Shown here: piece by piece, positions 1-9,769 of the stretch
Numbering within the stretch: position 1 is the first letter of the stretch
Layout of the letters: every line of letters starts with the position of its first letter
Source of the DNA: Euclidia mi
Lineage: Eukaryota; Arthropoda; Insecta; Lepidoptera; Erebidae
Reading direction: 5' to 3'
DNA length: 64,000 nt
NCBI GenBank assembly: GCA_944739405.2
Contig: OX123187.2
Coordinates: 37,614,394-37,678,393, forward strand
Made by a program: the position numbers and the translations under genes
The notes under the pieces: generated by a model
The model's database searches: none
What the model saw: only the letters and a program-made list of their open reading frames with translations
What the model was told of the DNA's origin: nothing

Positions 1-575
1 GTGAATGGAGCTCTGAAGGCATTTATGAACAGTCAAAACGTGTCCAAAAAGGCACGTTTGGCTGTACATAGGGGTGTGTTAGTGCCTACCCTTATGTATG
101 GTAGTGAAAGTTGGGTATGGCAGAAGAGATTTGAAAGTAGAATAAATGCTGTAGAAATGAGAGCACTGAGAAGTATGTGTGGTGTGTCTTTGACCGACAG
201 AGTAAAGAATTGTGTGATACGAGAGTGGTGTGGGGTAAAAGAAGATGTAGTGACAAGCATTGAGAAAGGCATGTTAAGATGGTTTGGGCACATGGAGAGG
301 ATGGATGACGATAGACTGACAAAGAAGATATATCAGGCTAGTGTGAATGGGACAGGACAAAGGGGAAGACCTAGGAGAACGTTCTATGACCAGATTGGAG
401 ACATTCTGAAAAAAGGACAAGTCAGAAGTACCCTTAACAGAAGAGCATGCATGAGAAACTTGATGGGAGTGAGTGAAGCAAGTGAGGTATGTCAGGATCG
501 TTGCAAATGGCGTTCCGTAGTCTCTGCCTACCCCTCCGGGAAACAGGCGTGAGTCTATGTATGTATGTATGTAAA
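1..575 (+). mobile_element. 3' end of a non-LTR retrotransposon (RTE-like LINE)
   Basis: The frame is open from base 1 to a TGA ending at 552 and encodes the C-terminal part of a LINE reverse transcriptase. It contains the Y-G-S-E-S-W segment and the motif R-W-F-G-H-M-E-R-M-D followed by R-G-R-P-R-R-T, which typify the region after the RT palm in RTE-like elements. The coding end runs into a tail, tctgcctacccctccggg then caggcgtgagtctatgtatg, with a short ATGT repeat at 555-575. The 5' part lies outside the window. The same tail closes the SINEs at 16060, 47655 and 59310. Family level is sure; the exact clade is less so. Confidence 0.85.
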
Positions 576-591
576 TCAGTATAAAATACCA

Positions 592-780
592 AAGGCCTAG
601 ACAAGTGGTATTTGGTCGATATCGCTATTCGTATAGTGCAAAAATTTATGGATCTGGCAATTCTGGCACACGCCTTCGATATATATCGTGATCGACGAAT
701 AACGGATTGCTTAAGTTACTATGGAAACCAAACAATAGCGATATTAGAAATGAGGAAGGGGTGCCATTTGTCTAAGCCTT
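592..780. mobile_element. Short MITE with imperfect terminal inverted repeats
   Basis: The left end AAGGCCTAGACAAGTGG is the near reverse complement of the right end, ccatttgtctaagcctt. There is no coding content. The internal phrase gtgcaaaaatttatgga resembles the MITE pair at 31450 and 61413, so it may be a distant relative. No clear target duplication was seen. Confidence 0.55.
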
Positions 781-1010
781 CTGAGTATACATTTTTTTAT
801 TATTTTATTCAATTCTGGCAATTAATATCGGATCGCATTATAATTATTTTACACTAAATTAATTCCTTCCTCATGAATGGCAATGACCATAGGTAAAAAT
901 TCGTTACTTATTTTTTTTAAAGTTTATTGCAGACTACAGATGTGATGTGGGACTTTGTTTTATGTAAAGAGATGTAGTTGTGTAAATAATTTTACTATAT
1001 TTTATTTTAG

Positions 1011-1113
1011 GGTTACTCGCATTTGTGGCTGCGAGGGTGGAATCATAGCGGAGTATGCATTCAGACGACGATGAACATGAGCGCTGCGGTCAGCCCGGCC
1101 TTCATTATAGATG
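1011..1113 (+). CDS. Internal or first coding exon of an unrecognised membrane-protein gene
   Basis: An acceptor (tattttag at 1003-1010) and a donor (G|gtatgt at 1114) bound 103 nt that are open in phase with the exon at 2467. The last codon GAT plus a leftover G joins AC of the next exon to give D-D-Y-V. An in-frame ATG at 1071 (MNMSAAVSPAF...) could be the start, with the bases before it being 5' UTR; otherwise the exon is internal. I do not recognise the protein. Support comes from splice sites, phase match and open frame only. Confidence 0.5.
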
Positions 1114-1159
1114 GTATGTATTTTAAATGTTGTACATTTTATCGATAAAATATTATTAT

Positions 1160-1960
1160 GTTAACTAATTTTGAGCCACGTCGACAAGTTGTTTTCTAGG
1201 GTTTTCATGAATCCGGTTTAAAGCAAGTTAAACGATTTCCAACCTTCCGAACTAAGCCAGTTTTCATAAAGGTTATAGTCCCATAGACCATATGCACGAG
1301 TCCGAAAAGTATAACCAGCCTTTATGCTTGGCATTTATGGACTATCAGAAGTCTCTCCAACGGTATTAAATTGACTACCGATATGCCGAAGAGCTAATAT
1401 GTTTGAAAACGTCACCATGCTAGTCCACTTCCAGGAACTAGAGCTCGAAAACCATTTAATTACAGTAAGGGGTAAGACAGTGCGATGCCATATTCGCGAA
1501 ACTGTTCACCGTTGCGCTGGAAGACGTTTTCGCTATTCTGGACTGGCTAGGGCTCTGCATCAATATCAACGTCGAGTACTTTACTCATCTTCGATTTGCC
1601 TACGATATCGTAGCCATGGTTGAGATTATGGCAGATCTGTGCAAAGTACTCGATGGCTTTTGTACAGTCTTTCAAAACAAAGGTCTTAAGGTGAACAGGG
1701 GAAAAAGGATAATATGTCTAACATTGATGTCGTATGTTGTACCTGCTTCTATCTATATTGATATTATTCTAAGATGAGAACCTGGGACATTCGATCCAGT
1801 TAAGTAGACCCACCTTCGAGGAAGAGGTCATTCGTTGAATCCATTTCAGTTGAGTTGCATTCGGCAAGCTACGTCCGATGACCTTCGTCATGGGTCGGTT
1901 TTGACTAGTGTTTGTAAAGCACAAAGAGCTAGCTGTTGGGGTAGGGAGGTGTTAGTGCCC
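1160..1960 (+). pseudogene. Decayed RTE-like reverse transcriptase fragment
   Basis: This stretch aligns along its length with the LINE at 48550-49130. Both contain gagccacgtc, tataaccagcct, tatgcttggc and the gttcaccg/gttgcgctgg region. The frame is broken by stops and indels. It sits in the intron between exons 1011-1113 and 2467-2717. Confidence 0.65.
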
Positions 1961-2129
1961 GTGCCCACCCCTGTATGGTCTAGTGTCCACCCAAAAATTT
2001 GGTTGGACACTTAAGAAACTTCTCACACTATTGTATTTTGAAGACCTGTACCCATCTTGAAAATTAATTCTAGATACGCCAATGCATAAAAGCTGCTGCT
2101 ATTTCTTTAGTAGGGACGCAGCTTTAGGT

Positions 2130-2440
2130 TAAGAACTCACGGAGCGATTTTCACCCGCGACCGCCGCGGTTGCGGGCCCGCAGCTTTTGTAGAATGCCGA
2201 TATCTATGTAAAAAATTAAAGTACAATTCACGACGCGTTTTACACCCGCGATCGGTTGGCGGGCGAGACCCCCCGGCGGGAGGTACAGAAATCCAACGCC
2301 ATTTTGCAATCGCTCGTCTTGCAATTTTGCAATTCGCCCATTTTGCAACAGCCGCGACTGCTGCGTAAGCCGCGCAAATAATAAAACCGCAGTTCCACCA
2401 CCGCGGCGGTCGCGGGTGAAAATCGCTCCGTGAGTTCTTA
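2130..2440. mobile_element. GC-rich MITE with about 40-bp terminal inverted repeats
   Basis: The left end TAAGAACTCACGGAGCGATT matches the reverse complement of the right end over about 40 bases, continuing through ttcacccgcgaccgccgcgg. The core repeats ttttgcaa-type words and has no ORF. The target duplication is not convincing. The right end stops 26 bases before the acceptor AG of the exon at 2467, so the element fills the 3' end of that intron. Confidence 0.85.
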
Positions 2441-2466
2441 GCCTTACAATGTGTTTTATTTCGCAG

Positions 2467-2717
2467 ACTACGTGCTATCGTCGGGCGTGTACTCGTCGTG
2501 GACGGAGTCGGTGTGGCGCGCGATGTGGGCGCGCGTGTTCGTGCGCGCGGGCGGCGCGGGGGCGCGCGGCGCGGGGCTCGCGGGCGGCGCCGCCACCCTC
2601 CTCGCCGCCCTCCTCACCTACTGGCTGCGGAAGCACCACGACAGGGTCTTCGCGCCCGCCGCCTCCCCCGCCTCCGCGCGTGCCGACGTCATCAGCGATG
2701 AAGCCACCGCGGGGTAA
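2467..2717 (+). CDS. Terminal coding exon of an unrecognised single-pass membrane protein
   Basis: The acceptor ttatttcgcag precedes 251 nt that finish at TAA 2715-2717, giving 83 residues in phase with the exon at 1011. It begins (D)-Y-V-L-S-S-G-V-Y-S-S-W-T-E-S-V-W, continues through an R/G/A-rich stretch, then a hydrophobic helix G-G-A-A-T-L-L-A-A-L-L-T-Y-W-L followed by R-K-H-H-D, and an Ala/Pro/Ser-rich tail. This reads as one transmembrane segment with a basic cytosolic flank. The exon is very GC-rich against its AT-rich surroundings, which is usual for some lepidopteran genes. If translation starts at 1071 the whole protein is about 97 residues. Function is not assigned. Confidence 0.65.
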
Positions 2718-2789
2718 CGACACCGCCTTTATCATTCTGTTATCTATTTTTTTACACCACCCGCTCTAGAACTATCCTGTGGTGCGGGG

Positions 2790-4266
2790 GCTTTACAAAC
2801 ATACCACTAACGGACACAATGTACACCCAGACTTGAAACAACAATATTGTTTATGAATCACACGAAGTGTTGTCTCGAAGTGAAGTCTAAAGCGAGGCGG
2901 CCGCTTAAACCACTACGCCAACCATGAAGCTAATACACAGAGGAGATGGCGGAACGTATTTTCCTATACAAACTATGCGTGACAGCGGGCGGGGGTGAGG
3001 GGGACGTTACACTCCTGCTGACTCCGCCCACTGACTTATGACAACGTAATTCTGCCATTCGACACTAGAGGGCAAATGAAGTGGTCGTACTTGGGTGTGT
3101 TTTACCTTATTATAATTTTAAACCAAAAATAGTTTCTATTCGGCGCCCTGTTTGGAATAATACGCATATATTACTAATACATATTATATTAAGGTAAGGG
3201 TAATCCGGTCCGTTCCTAGGGGGCGCTTTTAAATATTGAGATTTAAAATTAATACACAAGGTCATTCATTTTAAACAGTTTATTAATATAAAATACAAAA
3301 ACAACCCAACATACTGATCTTTCCTGATATTGGGATATATACAGGCACCTTTTTATGAAATATTCGGTTTTTATTGGTTGAGACTTAAAAATATTTTGTA
3401 TTTGTATTAATTTATAATAATAATAAAACTTCCTTTATTCAAGTGACCAAGACTCAGATTTGATAAGTAAAACAGTTAAAACTATTGTTTGTAAAAATAA
3501 ATAATACAATCCACATGGAACAAATTCTTGTATATTTCAACGGGATCCAATTGTACCGAGCGATTTTGTTTTTCCATTGCATCTTTAATTCATCATCGGT
3601 GGGAAATCTGAAACATAAAGACTCAAAAATTATCCTATAATAAAATTTGTCATAGTTAAATATTTTATTTTTAAATCTAAGTACGGCCCTGTATTCCCAC
3701 TAGCGTCATCTATCGTGATCTATCCTAGACTACATGTACTACGCTTATTTGATAAAATCATTTTTACAATTAATTTGTATTTAGATAAGAATTAACGGTA
3801 CAAGTAAATTAAAGTTTGTTTATACAACCATTTCAAGTACAATTTCAAAGATGTAAATAATATTTTAACAGTTTCTCATCACTAATTTAAATCATGCGGC
3901 GCCATCTATCGGTGAGCAGATATATTACTGTGATAAAATTCGAACGAATAGAATATTCTGGAATATCATTAAAATAATCGATTTCAAACACTTACGAGTG
4001 AAATGTGATGCCTTCCGTGGCAATTTGGCGTTTATCGGAGTAATTCCTGCAAGCTAACACACAACACTTCATATTTTTGTAGTATTTTTAACGAAAAACA
4101 TTTTTTGTTCAGAGCGCGCCAGATGTACGTTCGATGCGAGTTGCCGATAGACTGAGTAAGCCACGCCCACCAGCCCATCAAATGTGCACTCCTGTTGTAT
4201 CAAGTGCACATTATGTATGGCATCTCCTCTGTGTATTAGCTTCATGACGCCAACCGTGCAGTCACA
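2790..4266 (-). repeat. tRNA-derived SINE (family A), split by a DNA transposon
   Basis: On the - strand the head reads gttggcgtagtgg then ttaagcggccgcc, a tRNA A-box-like start. It is followed by the family body tgtgattcataaacaa, ttcaagtctgggtgtacat and gtgtccgtta. The two parts are 2790-2922 and 4247-4266. Other copies are at 29806, 33580, 36110, 45215 and 46180. The interruption is the element at 2923-4246. Confidence 0.75.
2923..4246. mobile_element. Non-autonomous hAT-like transposon, 1324 bp
   Basis: The ends are perfect 26-bp inverted repeats (CATGAAGCTAATACACAGAG + GAGATG, at 2923-2948 and 4221-4246). An exact 8-bp duplication ACGCCAAC flanks it at 2915-2922 and 4247-4254. An 8-bp duplication with ends CA...TG fits the hAT superfamily. 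No transposase-like frame is visible inside. It landed in the tRNA-like head of a SINE. The ends and duplication are read directly; the superfamily is inferred. Confidence 0.9.
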
Positions 4267-6420
4267 CAGTACAAAGGTACAGTAGTACACCTACCTGTAC
4301 ACCACTCATTGGGTGGAAAGAATTTCATTTGGCTGTCAATGTTACTTATTTTCTAGTCTTGTTTATTACGTACACTCAACAGCGCGAGCGCAGCGTTGCC
4401 ACTTTTATTCTATGAATGTATTGATTACCGGCTTCAGCCGGCTAACGCAATGGTATTGCTTGCTTGACGGCTGACACTTTTGACAGAACCGAAAGCGTTC
4501 GGAAACGCGCTATAAATGTCTTATTGATTGCCTGTCTGAAGTGATAAACAACAATACTAATTCAAATAAAGTTTTATTAGTATTTATATTATTTATTTAC
4601 ATAAATCATATAATATGTATGCGTATATATTATATATATTGTCGTATATATTTTAATTAACATTTAAATAGCATTTTATCCATCATATTAATATTTATAT
4701 TATTTTAGTATATACATATAATTATTATAGGTATATCATCTGGTCCTGCGAGAATACCAGCGTTGCAGTTATCTGCAACCATAGCTGACGCAGGTTCCAA
4801 TTTGTACTCCAATCCGTTTGATAATGTTTATACCAACGAATTGTTATTATATAGATAATAGACATAATACGTGCTTAGTTTTAAGGCTTTGGAGATACAA
4901 ATAAAATATTTCTTTTCTTTTCTTTTTTCTTTTTACACGCCTCAAGCTCAGTGCGCACTCGGTACTGAGTGTCTACCTACGTACCGTGAACTCGGTACAC
5001 CCCGAGCTTGAGCCGCGTAGTATAACTCACGTGTCAACCGTTTCTATGAAATTGAAGTACTTAACGAGTCTTAATCGCGGTAAAAAAAAAAAACAAAAAA
5101 CATGGATATAGACCACAGAGTGATATAGACGGAAAACTGGACACCAAACCTTATACCAACCCATCCTAGCCGTCGTAGTAGAGGCCAAAGCCTTCTTTTA
5201 ACCACAGTGCTATTGTGATGCTAAACAAGACATAAATCCAGCAGAGAACGGCGATACAAATTGACGGGAGCGGCGATGTAGGGTTGCAAATCACCTCGTA
5301 TTTGAGAACAAGCTACTAATATCGATAAACCTAATGTTGCCATATTTTGTTTCAGTATACTACGGACTGTTAACTGCTAAAATAGAAGCCGAATTTAGTT
5401 TTTGAGATGAAGACTGTGATTCGTGTGTGTGAATTGTGACGGTGATTTAGAGTGTACGTTCGACATAAAGTATTCGACACATTCCAACCTTGCATGTAAC
5501 TTATCGTGCATATAGAATGTACCAAATGGTAGAAAAATTAAACGTGTCTAGTGCGCTTCAGATCTCTGTGGATAAATTTTAATTTATAATTTGTTACTAA
5601 TAGAATTACTTACAACTTTTTAAAATTCTGCTACTTAAAAGAAGTGTGATGCTATTATTTAATTATGAGTCTGTTATACCTATTTTTTTGTACAGCGACA
5701 AGATATTATTATATTTATATTGTATTGAACTTTGAAAAAAATGACACATTTTGGCATAAATATTATTGTTAAATAAGTTTATTTAGGTACTGAGGTGTAC
5801 GGATATACTGCTAACAATAACCTAAAATCAATCAATATTTATTATTTGTCATCTGTATAGGTTTATCGTGGCAATAAAGAATTTTGAATTTGAATAGTTA
5901 ATTGCAATTGGTCAGAAGTAGGTACCATCTTTGCTGGACAGCGAGTTACCAAGCAGCTATTTATGACTGCATTCATTGCTTCAATATAGATCCTTAATCT
6001 GCTAATAGCTGTTGTCTGCCAATTCTGGCACTTTTGACTAATAGGGGATAAATGTTCAATTCATTTAAATGTGTAATATTAGTACCCATGTTGATAAAGT
6101 TTTCGATAGGGATTGCGCCAAAATGAGTCACACTAGCTGATGAAGTGCTTGATTTGCCATTAATATCTAACACATGACAACATGCCTGAATAATAGAACG
6201 AATAAATATGTACCATAAGTCATAACTGTTATAGACTAATTTAAATTGTTACGTTGATATTTATAGAGATTCATAATGTAGATAGTCTCAATTTAGTGCT
6301 GAGGTTCATCACGTACCTGCAGACGCAAAATTCTTGTCCATCTATCTATTTAAGATGATTAAACCAGCTGTATTAAATTATAACTGCAAAATAAAACTAT
6401 TAAAACCAAATTGATTGTCA
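4267..6420. other. Intergenic stretch without a recognised gene
   Basis: AT-rich sequence. Visible items: a small palindrome ccggcttcagccgg near 4430; an inverted pair ctcaagctc (4943) and gagcttgag (about 5006); AATAAA words near 4565, 5873 and 6389 that could be polyadenylation signals for the + strand gene ending at 2717. The one at 6389 would make that transcript convergent with the gene at 6431-7975. No coding frame or clear element was found. Confidence 0.4.
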
Positions 6421-6421
6421 T

Positions 6422-6427
6422 TTTATT
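6422..6427 (-). terminator. Polyadenylation signal AATAAA of the 6431-7975 gene
   Basis: On the - strand AATAAA lies only three bases after the TGA stop (6431-6433), implying a very short 3' UTR. This supports the frame being a real transcript unit. Confidence 0.55.
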
Positions 6428-6430
6428 TGA

Positions 6431-7975
6431 TCAGTTATTTTTAAAGAATACTTTTTTTAAAGATTTATGAATATTCTGAATCAAGTCAGCACCTAAGTTT
6501 CCCACTGGTTTATAATACTTCTCGAAGCCTCCTAGAGTTGTTTCAAACATTGTTTCATTTACCATGCTGTCTACGTTGAACATATTACAAAAACCAATTT
6601 TGATCTGTTGAGCTGCGAACTTTTGAAGGTCTGTGATCCACATTACGTGTTCCATAAGGGAAAACCAAACAAAGCTATCTTGGCTAATACATAAATCATC
6701 TAAATTGGTTTGAACAGCTATCTCTTCAACAAACAAAGAACTTTTCGAGACATCTGCACTTAAACTGGACGTATTTGAATCTGTGTCTTCGTATGACGCA
6801 GTCTGAACAAGATTGCTCATACGTTGTTTCTGGGAGCGTGGCTTTACGACTGGATTTACTGCTTCGTTTGGTGATTGCATGTTATATTCAATTGCCTTCG
6901 GTAAATTCGACGTATGTCTCCATTTACTGCATAAGTAGAAAGAGGCGACACAAGTTGATCTCAAGACATGTCCGTGATTCTCGTTCCATTCAACAGTTTT
7001 ATACGAAAATACAAATGAAACATTATCAGGAACTGTAAACATTCCATCTGTTAACATAAAGTTAATTTGTAAATTCACATTTTGGTTTTTGTCCGTCACT
7101 AGTATGAAATACAAATCTCTCATAACAATAACAGTGTAGACATTTACATTCCTTAGAAGAGCTCTAAACATGGATCCATGCAACATGCTCTGGAAATACC
7201 AGTTCCCAGTTACTAGTACACATTTAGACGTAGGAGGTAATTTTTCACACGAGTTATCCACATTACACAAAATTGGCAAGGGTTTGGGCACTGAATGATC
7301 TAATATTGATATTTCAGAACCAATATTCTGGTCCTGTATTGCAATATCAATATCATAGTCTTTGTTCCTCTCAGATAACATACGAATGCCATCTTTTTGA
7401 TTCAAATATACTTTTCGCTTCAATTGTCCTTTAGAAATGTAATGTTGCATTCTATAGAGATCATTTAGACATTGCGCATAGAAGAAGGCTTTTAATTCTT
7501 GGATATCCACTGTAAAAATAGATGGGGCAAGTGTTTCTGAAACGTTAAACTTATCTAAAAATACATTTTCCATAGCACTGAACATTTGTTCCTTTGAAAT
7601 AAGTAATTGGCCAAGATCGGTCCCACTGAAGTCATAGTAGTCATTCTGACTCTGAGGGCACATGAAGTAAAACGAATTATTTTCGCCCATTATCCATTGC
7701 TGAGGACTTTCGCCGGCCAGTTCTGCCTGGTCCACTTTGGCACTGTTTTTCTGTTTTGTTGAGTTATCACTGTCGGTAATATTTTTAAGTGAAACTTTTA
7801 CGTGTTTGTAATTGCTAAAAAATTGTTCGCCAAAGTAACAATTTAGCAGACAGTTGTCGAGATAATTATTATATTCTGGAATTCCAGCACCATTCTGGTA
7901 ATGGCTTTTGTTGAATAATTGATGCAACTGTTGTTGATTGTTACTTATTATCAAAACATCTTGCTTCCACTTCAT
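6431..7975 (-). CDS. Unrecognised intronless 514-residue protein
   Basis: One uninterrupted frame of 514 codons starts at ATG 7973-7975 and stops at TGA 6431-6433. An in-frame TAA lies 17 codons upstream of the ATG and no other ATG intervenes, so the start is well supported. The protein is rich in N, Q, Y and F, has no obvious signal peptide or transmembrane helix, and has a Ser/Thr/Asp-rich low-complexity stretch at about residues 395-420 (E-D-T-D-S-N-T-S-S-L-S-A-D). Segments around C-V-L-V-T-G-N-W-Y-F and Y-T-V-I-V-M-R-D-L-Y-F-I-L-V look like alternating beta strands and could be a longin-like or other alpha/beta fold, but that is a guess. No transposase or RT motif is visible. Absence of introns suggests either a naturally single-exon gene or an old retrocopy; no poly-A tract or target duplication was seen. 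Confidence 0.8.
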   Translation of the reverse strand: MKWKQDVLIISNNQQQLHQLFNKSHYQNGAGIPEYNNYLDNCLLNCYFGEQFFSNYKHVKVSLKNITDSDNSTKQKNSAKVDQAELAGESPQQWIMGENNSFYFMCPQSQNDYYDFSGTDLGQLLISKEQMFSAMENVFLDKFNVSETLAPSIFTVDIQELKAFFYAQCLNDLYRMQHYISKGQLKRKVYLNQKDGIRMLSERNKDYDIDIAIQDQNIGSEISILDHSVPKPLPILCNVDNSCEKLPPTSKCVLVTGNWYFQSMLHGSMFRALLRNVNVYTVIVMRDLYFILVTDKNQNVNLQINFMLTDGMFTVPDNVSFVFSYKTVEWNENHGHVLRSTCVASFYLCSKWRHTSNLPKAIEYNMQSPNEAVNPVVKPRSQKQRMSNLVQTASYEDTDSNTSSLSADVSKSSLFVEEIAVQTNLDDLCISQDSFVWFSLMEHVMWITDLQKFAAQQIKIGFCNMFNVDSMVNETMFETTLGGFEKYYKPVGNLGADLIQNIHKSLKKVFFKNN

Positions 7976-8620
7976 ATTGTCTGTCTCAATATGTTTGAGG
8001 TAAAATAATAAATTATAATGTTACGGTATTGTAAGTCGATGCTTCTTTTTTGATAGATATCAGAGCTGGCAAACGAGGTCCTCAGTTAGGTACTTAATAG
8101 GTAGGTATACTCTTTAATTTAGTTCATAGCGGATGCTGGCTCAAGGTATGTAATTGTTTAATTTGTTTCATGATATAAAAACATGAAACTATGATTAAAT
8201 ATTATTACACACCATCATTTTTATTTATTTATTTTATACGGATTTGTCAGTGAAGGTGGGGTTTTGACAAAGAACCGAAGGTACTCTGTGCAAAGAACTA
8301 TGTAGGGTTTTCTTTTTTACTTGTGTGTCTATGTGGCCTATATACAAAGGTACTCTGTCTTACGTAGTATTTGTATACTCTTTGGTAGGTACTCTGTGTA
8401 TGTGGCAGAGCAAGAGAAGAATGTTGTCTCAGGAAAAACCTATTAAAAAGTATGGACAATACTCACATAATTATTATAGGTACCTCTATCTCATAAATAA
8501 TAAGGCATTGTAGGTAGCGCCAAACAAGGAATAAGTACATGCGTCAACACGACACCTCATCTTTGCTTCAATGGTGATTTTAGCAAGTCAGCAAAGTCGC
8601 CGTTTGTATAGAGGGCGCGA
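7976..8620. other. Upstream region of the 514-residue gene; no gene seen
   Basis: AT-rich sequence that should hold the promoter of the - strand gene. Between 8275 and 8400 the phrase ggtactctgt recurs three times at irregular spacing. No element ends were recognised. Confidence 0.35.
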
Positions 8621-9769
8621 GTTCAATAATAATCACTATGATATGCTATGATAATGCTGTTAAACAAAAACAGTCGGCTTACCGCGCTTGGATCAGGGCT
8701 CGGTTCCGTCGCGATCCGAATGTCCATCTCATCAAGGCAGCCTATAATAAAACTACCAAGGTCTGCAAGAGGGCATACATAAGAGCGGATGCCCAGCGCA
8801 TTGCACGGTTTGGTCAAGAACTCTTGTCGCACCCCACGGGCAGCCGGGGATACTAGCGATTGGCCAAAGCCGTGCAATCTAATTTCTGCCAGCCTTCACT
8901 GCCGCCGTTGCGATGCCCTGATGGATCACTGGCCCATGGGCCGCAAGAGAAAGCTGACCTGCTTGTCAATCTCTTTGCGGCCAACTCCCGAATCGATGAT
9001 CGTAGTGCGCAGCCGCCTTCGATTGCCTACTGCGGCCACTTGATGCCTGATATTAAAATCAGGCAATGCGATGTTCGCGCGACACTGCGATCGATGTCCG
9101 GAAAGCCGTGGACCTGACGGAATTCCAGCGGTTGTGCTTAGGAAATGCGCAGCCGAGTTTTCTCCAATGCTTATATACACGCCTGTTTCGCCTATCATAT
9201 GCCTATCTGGCGTAGTGCCGCAGGCTTGGAAAGAGGCGAACGTACAACCGATTCCCAAAAAAGGGGATCGTTCTGATCCGGGCAACTATCGACCCATTGC
9301 TATCACCCCTATCCTCTGCAAGGTGTTTGAACAAATTAGTCCAGTCACTTTAGGCATAAAAAGAGGTCAATCTCGGAATTGGAGATAATAAGCTGGAAAC
9401 TCGTATACAGCTTAATTTTGGCGTTCTAAAAGTTGTCTCAAAAGTCACGAAAATCGGTGTTTTGCAATTATCTCCGTTTCTATGGTTCCAATTACTTCAA
9501 CACCTATTATGAAAATTGAAGATAAAAAAAATTGCCATAACTTTTGTCTCAACTCTTTTCCTGTACGCTCAACCCTTTTCGAGATAGAGAGCGGAGAGCA
9601 CCCAGCGCTCAGGCATAATACTGTTATACAAGGTCAACCGTGAATCTCGGTGAATAATACATTGTATATAGTTACTAAATCAATAATTTTATATACATAA
9701 TATTATATTATCAACAATAAATAATTTGTATTATTTATAAGTTAATACATTGTATTGAATATATTTATT

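Noticed and set aside
2449..2769. Alternative frames of 67-106 codons over the terminal exon
   Set aside because: Shadows of the GC-rich exon in other frames; only the frame in phase with the splice junction encodes the hydrophobic helix.
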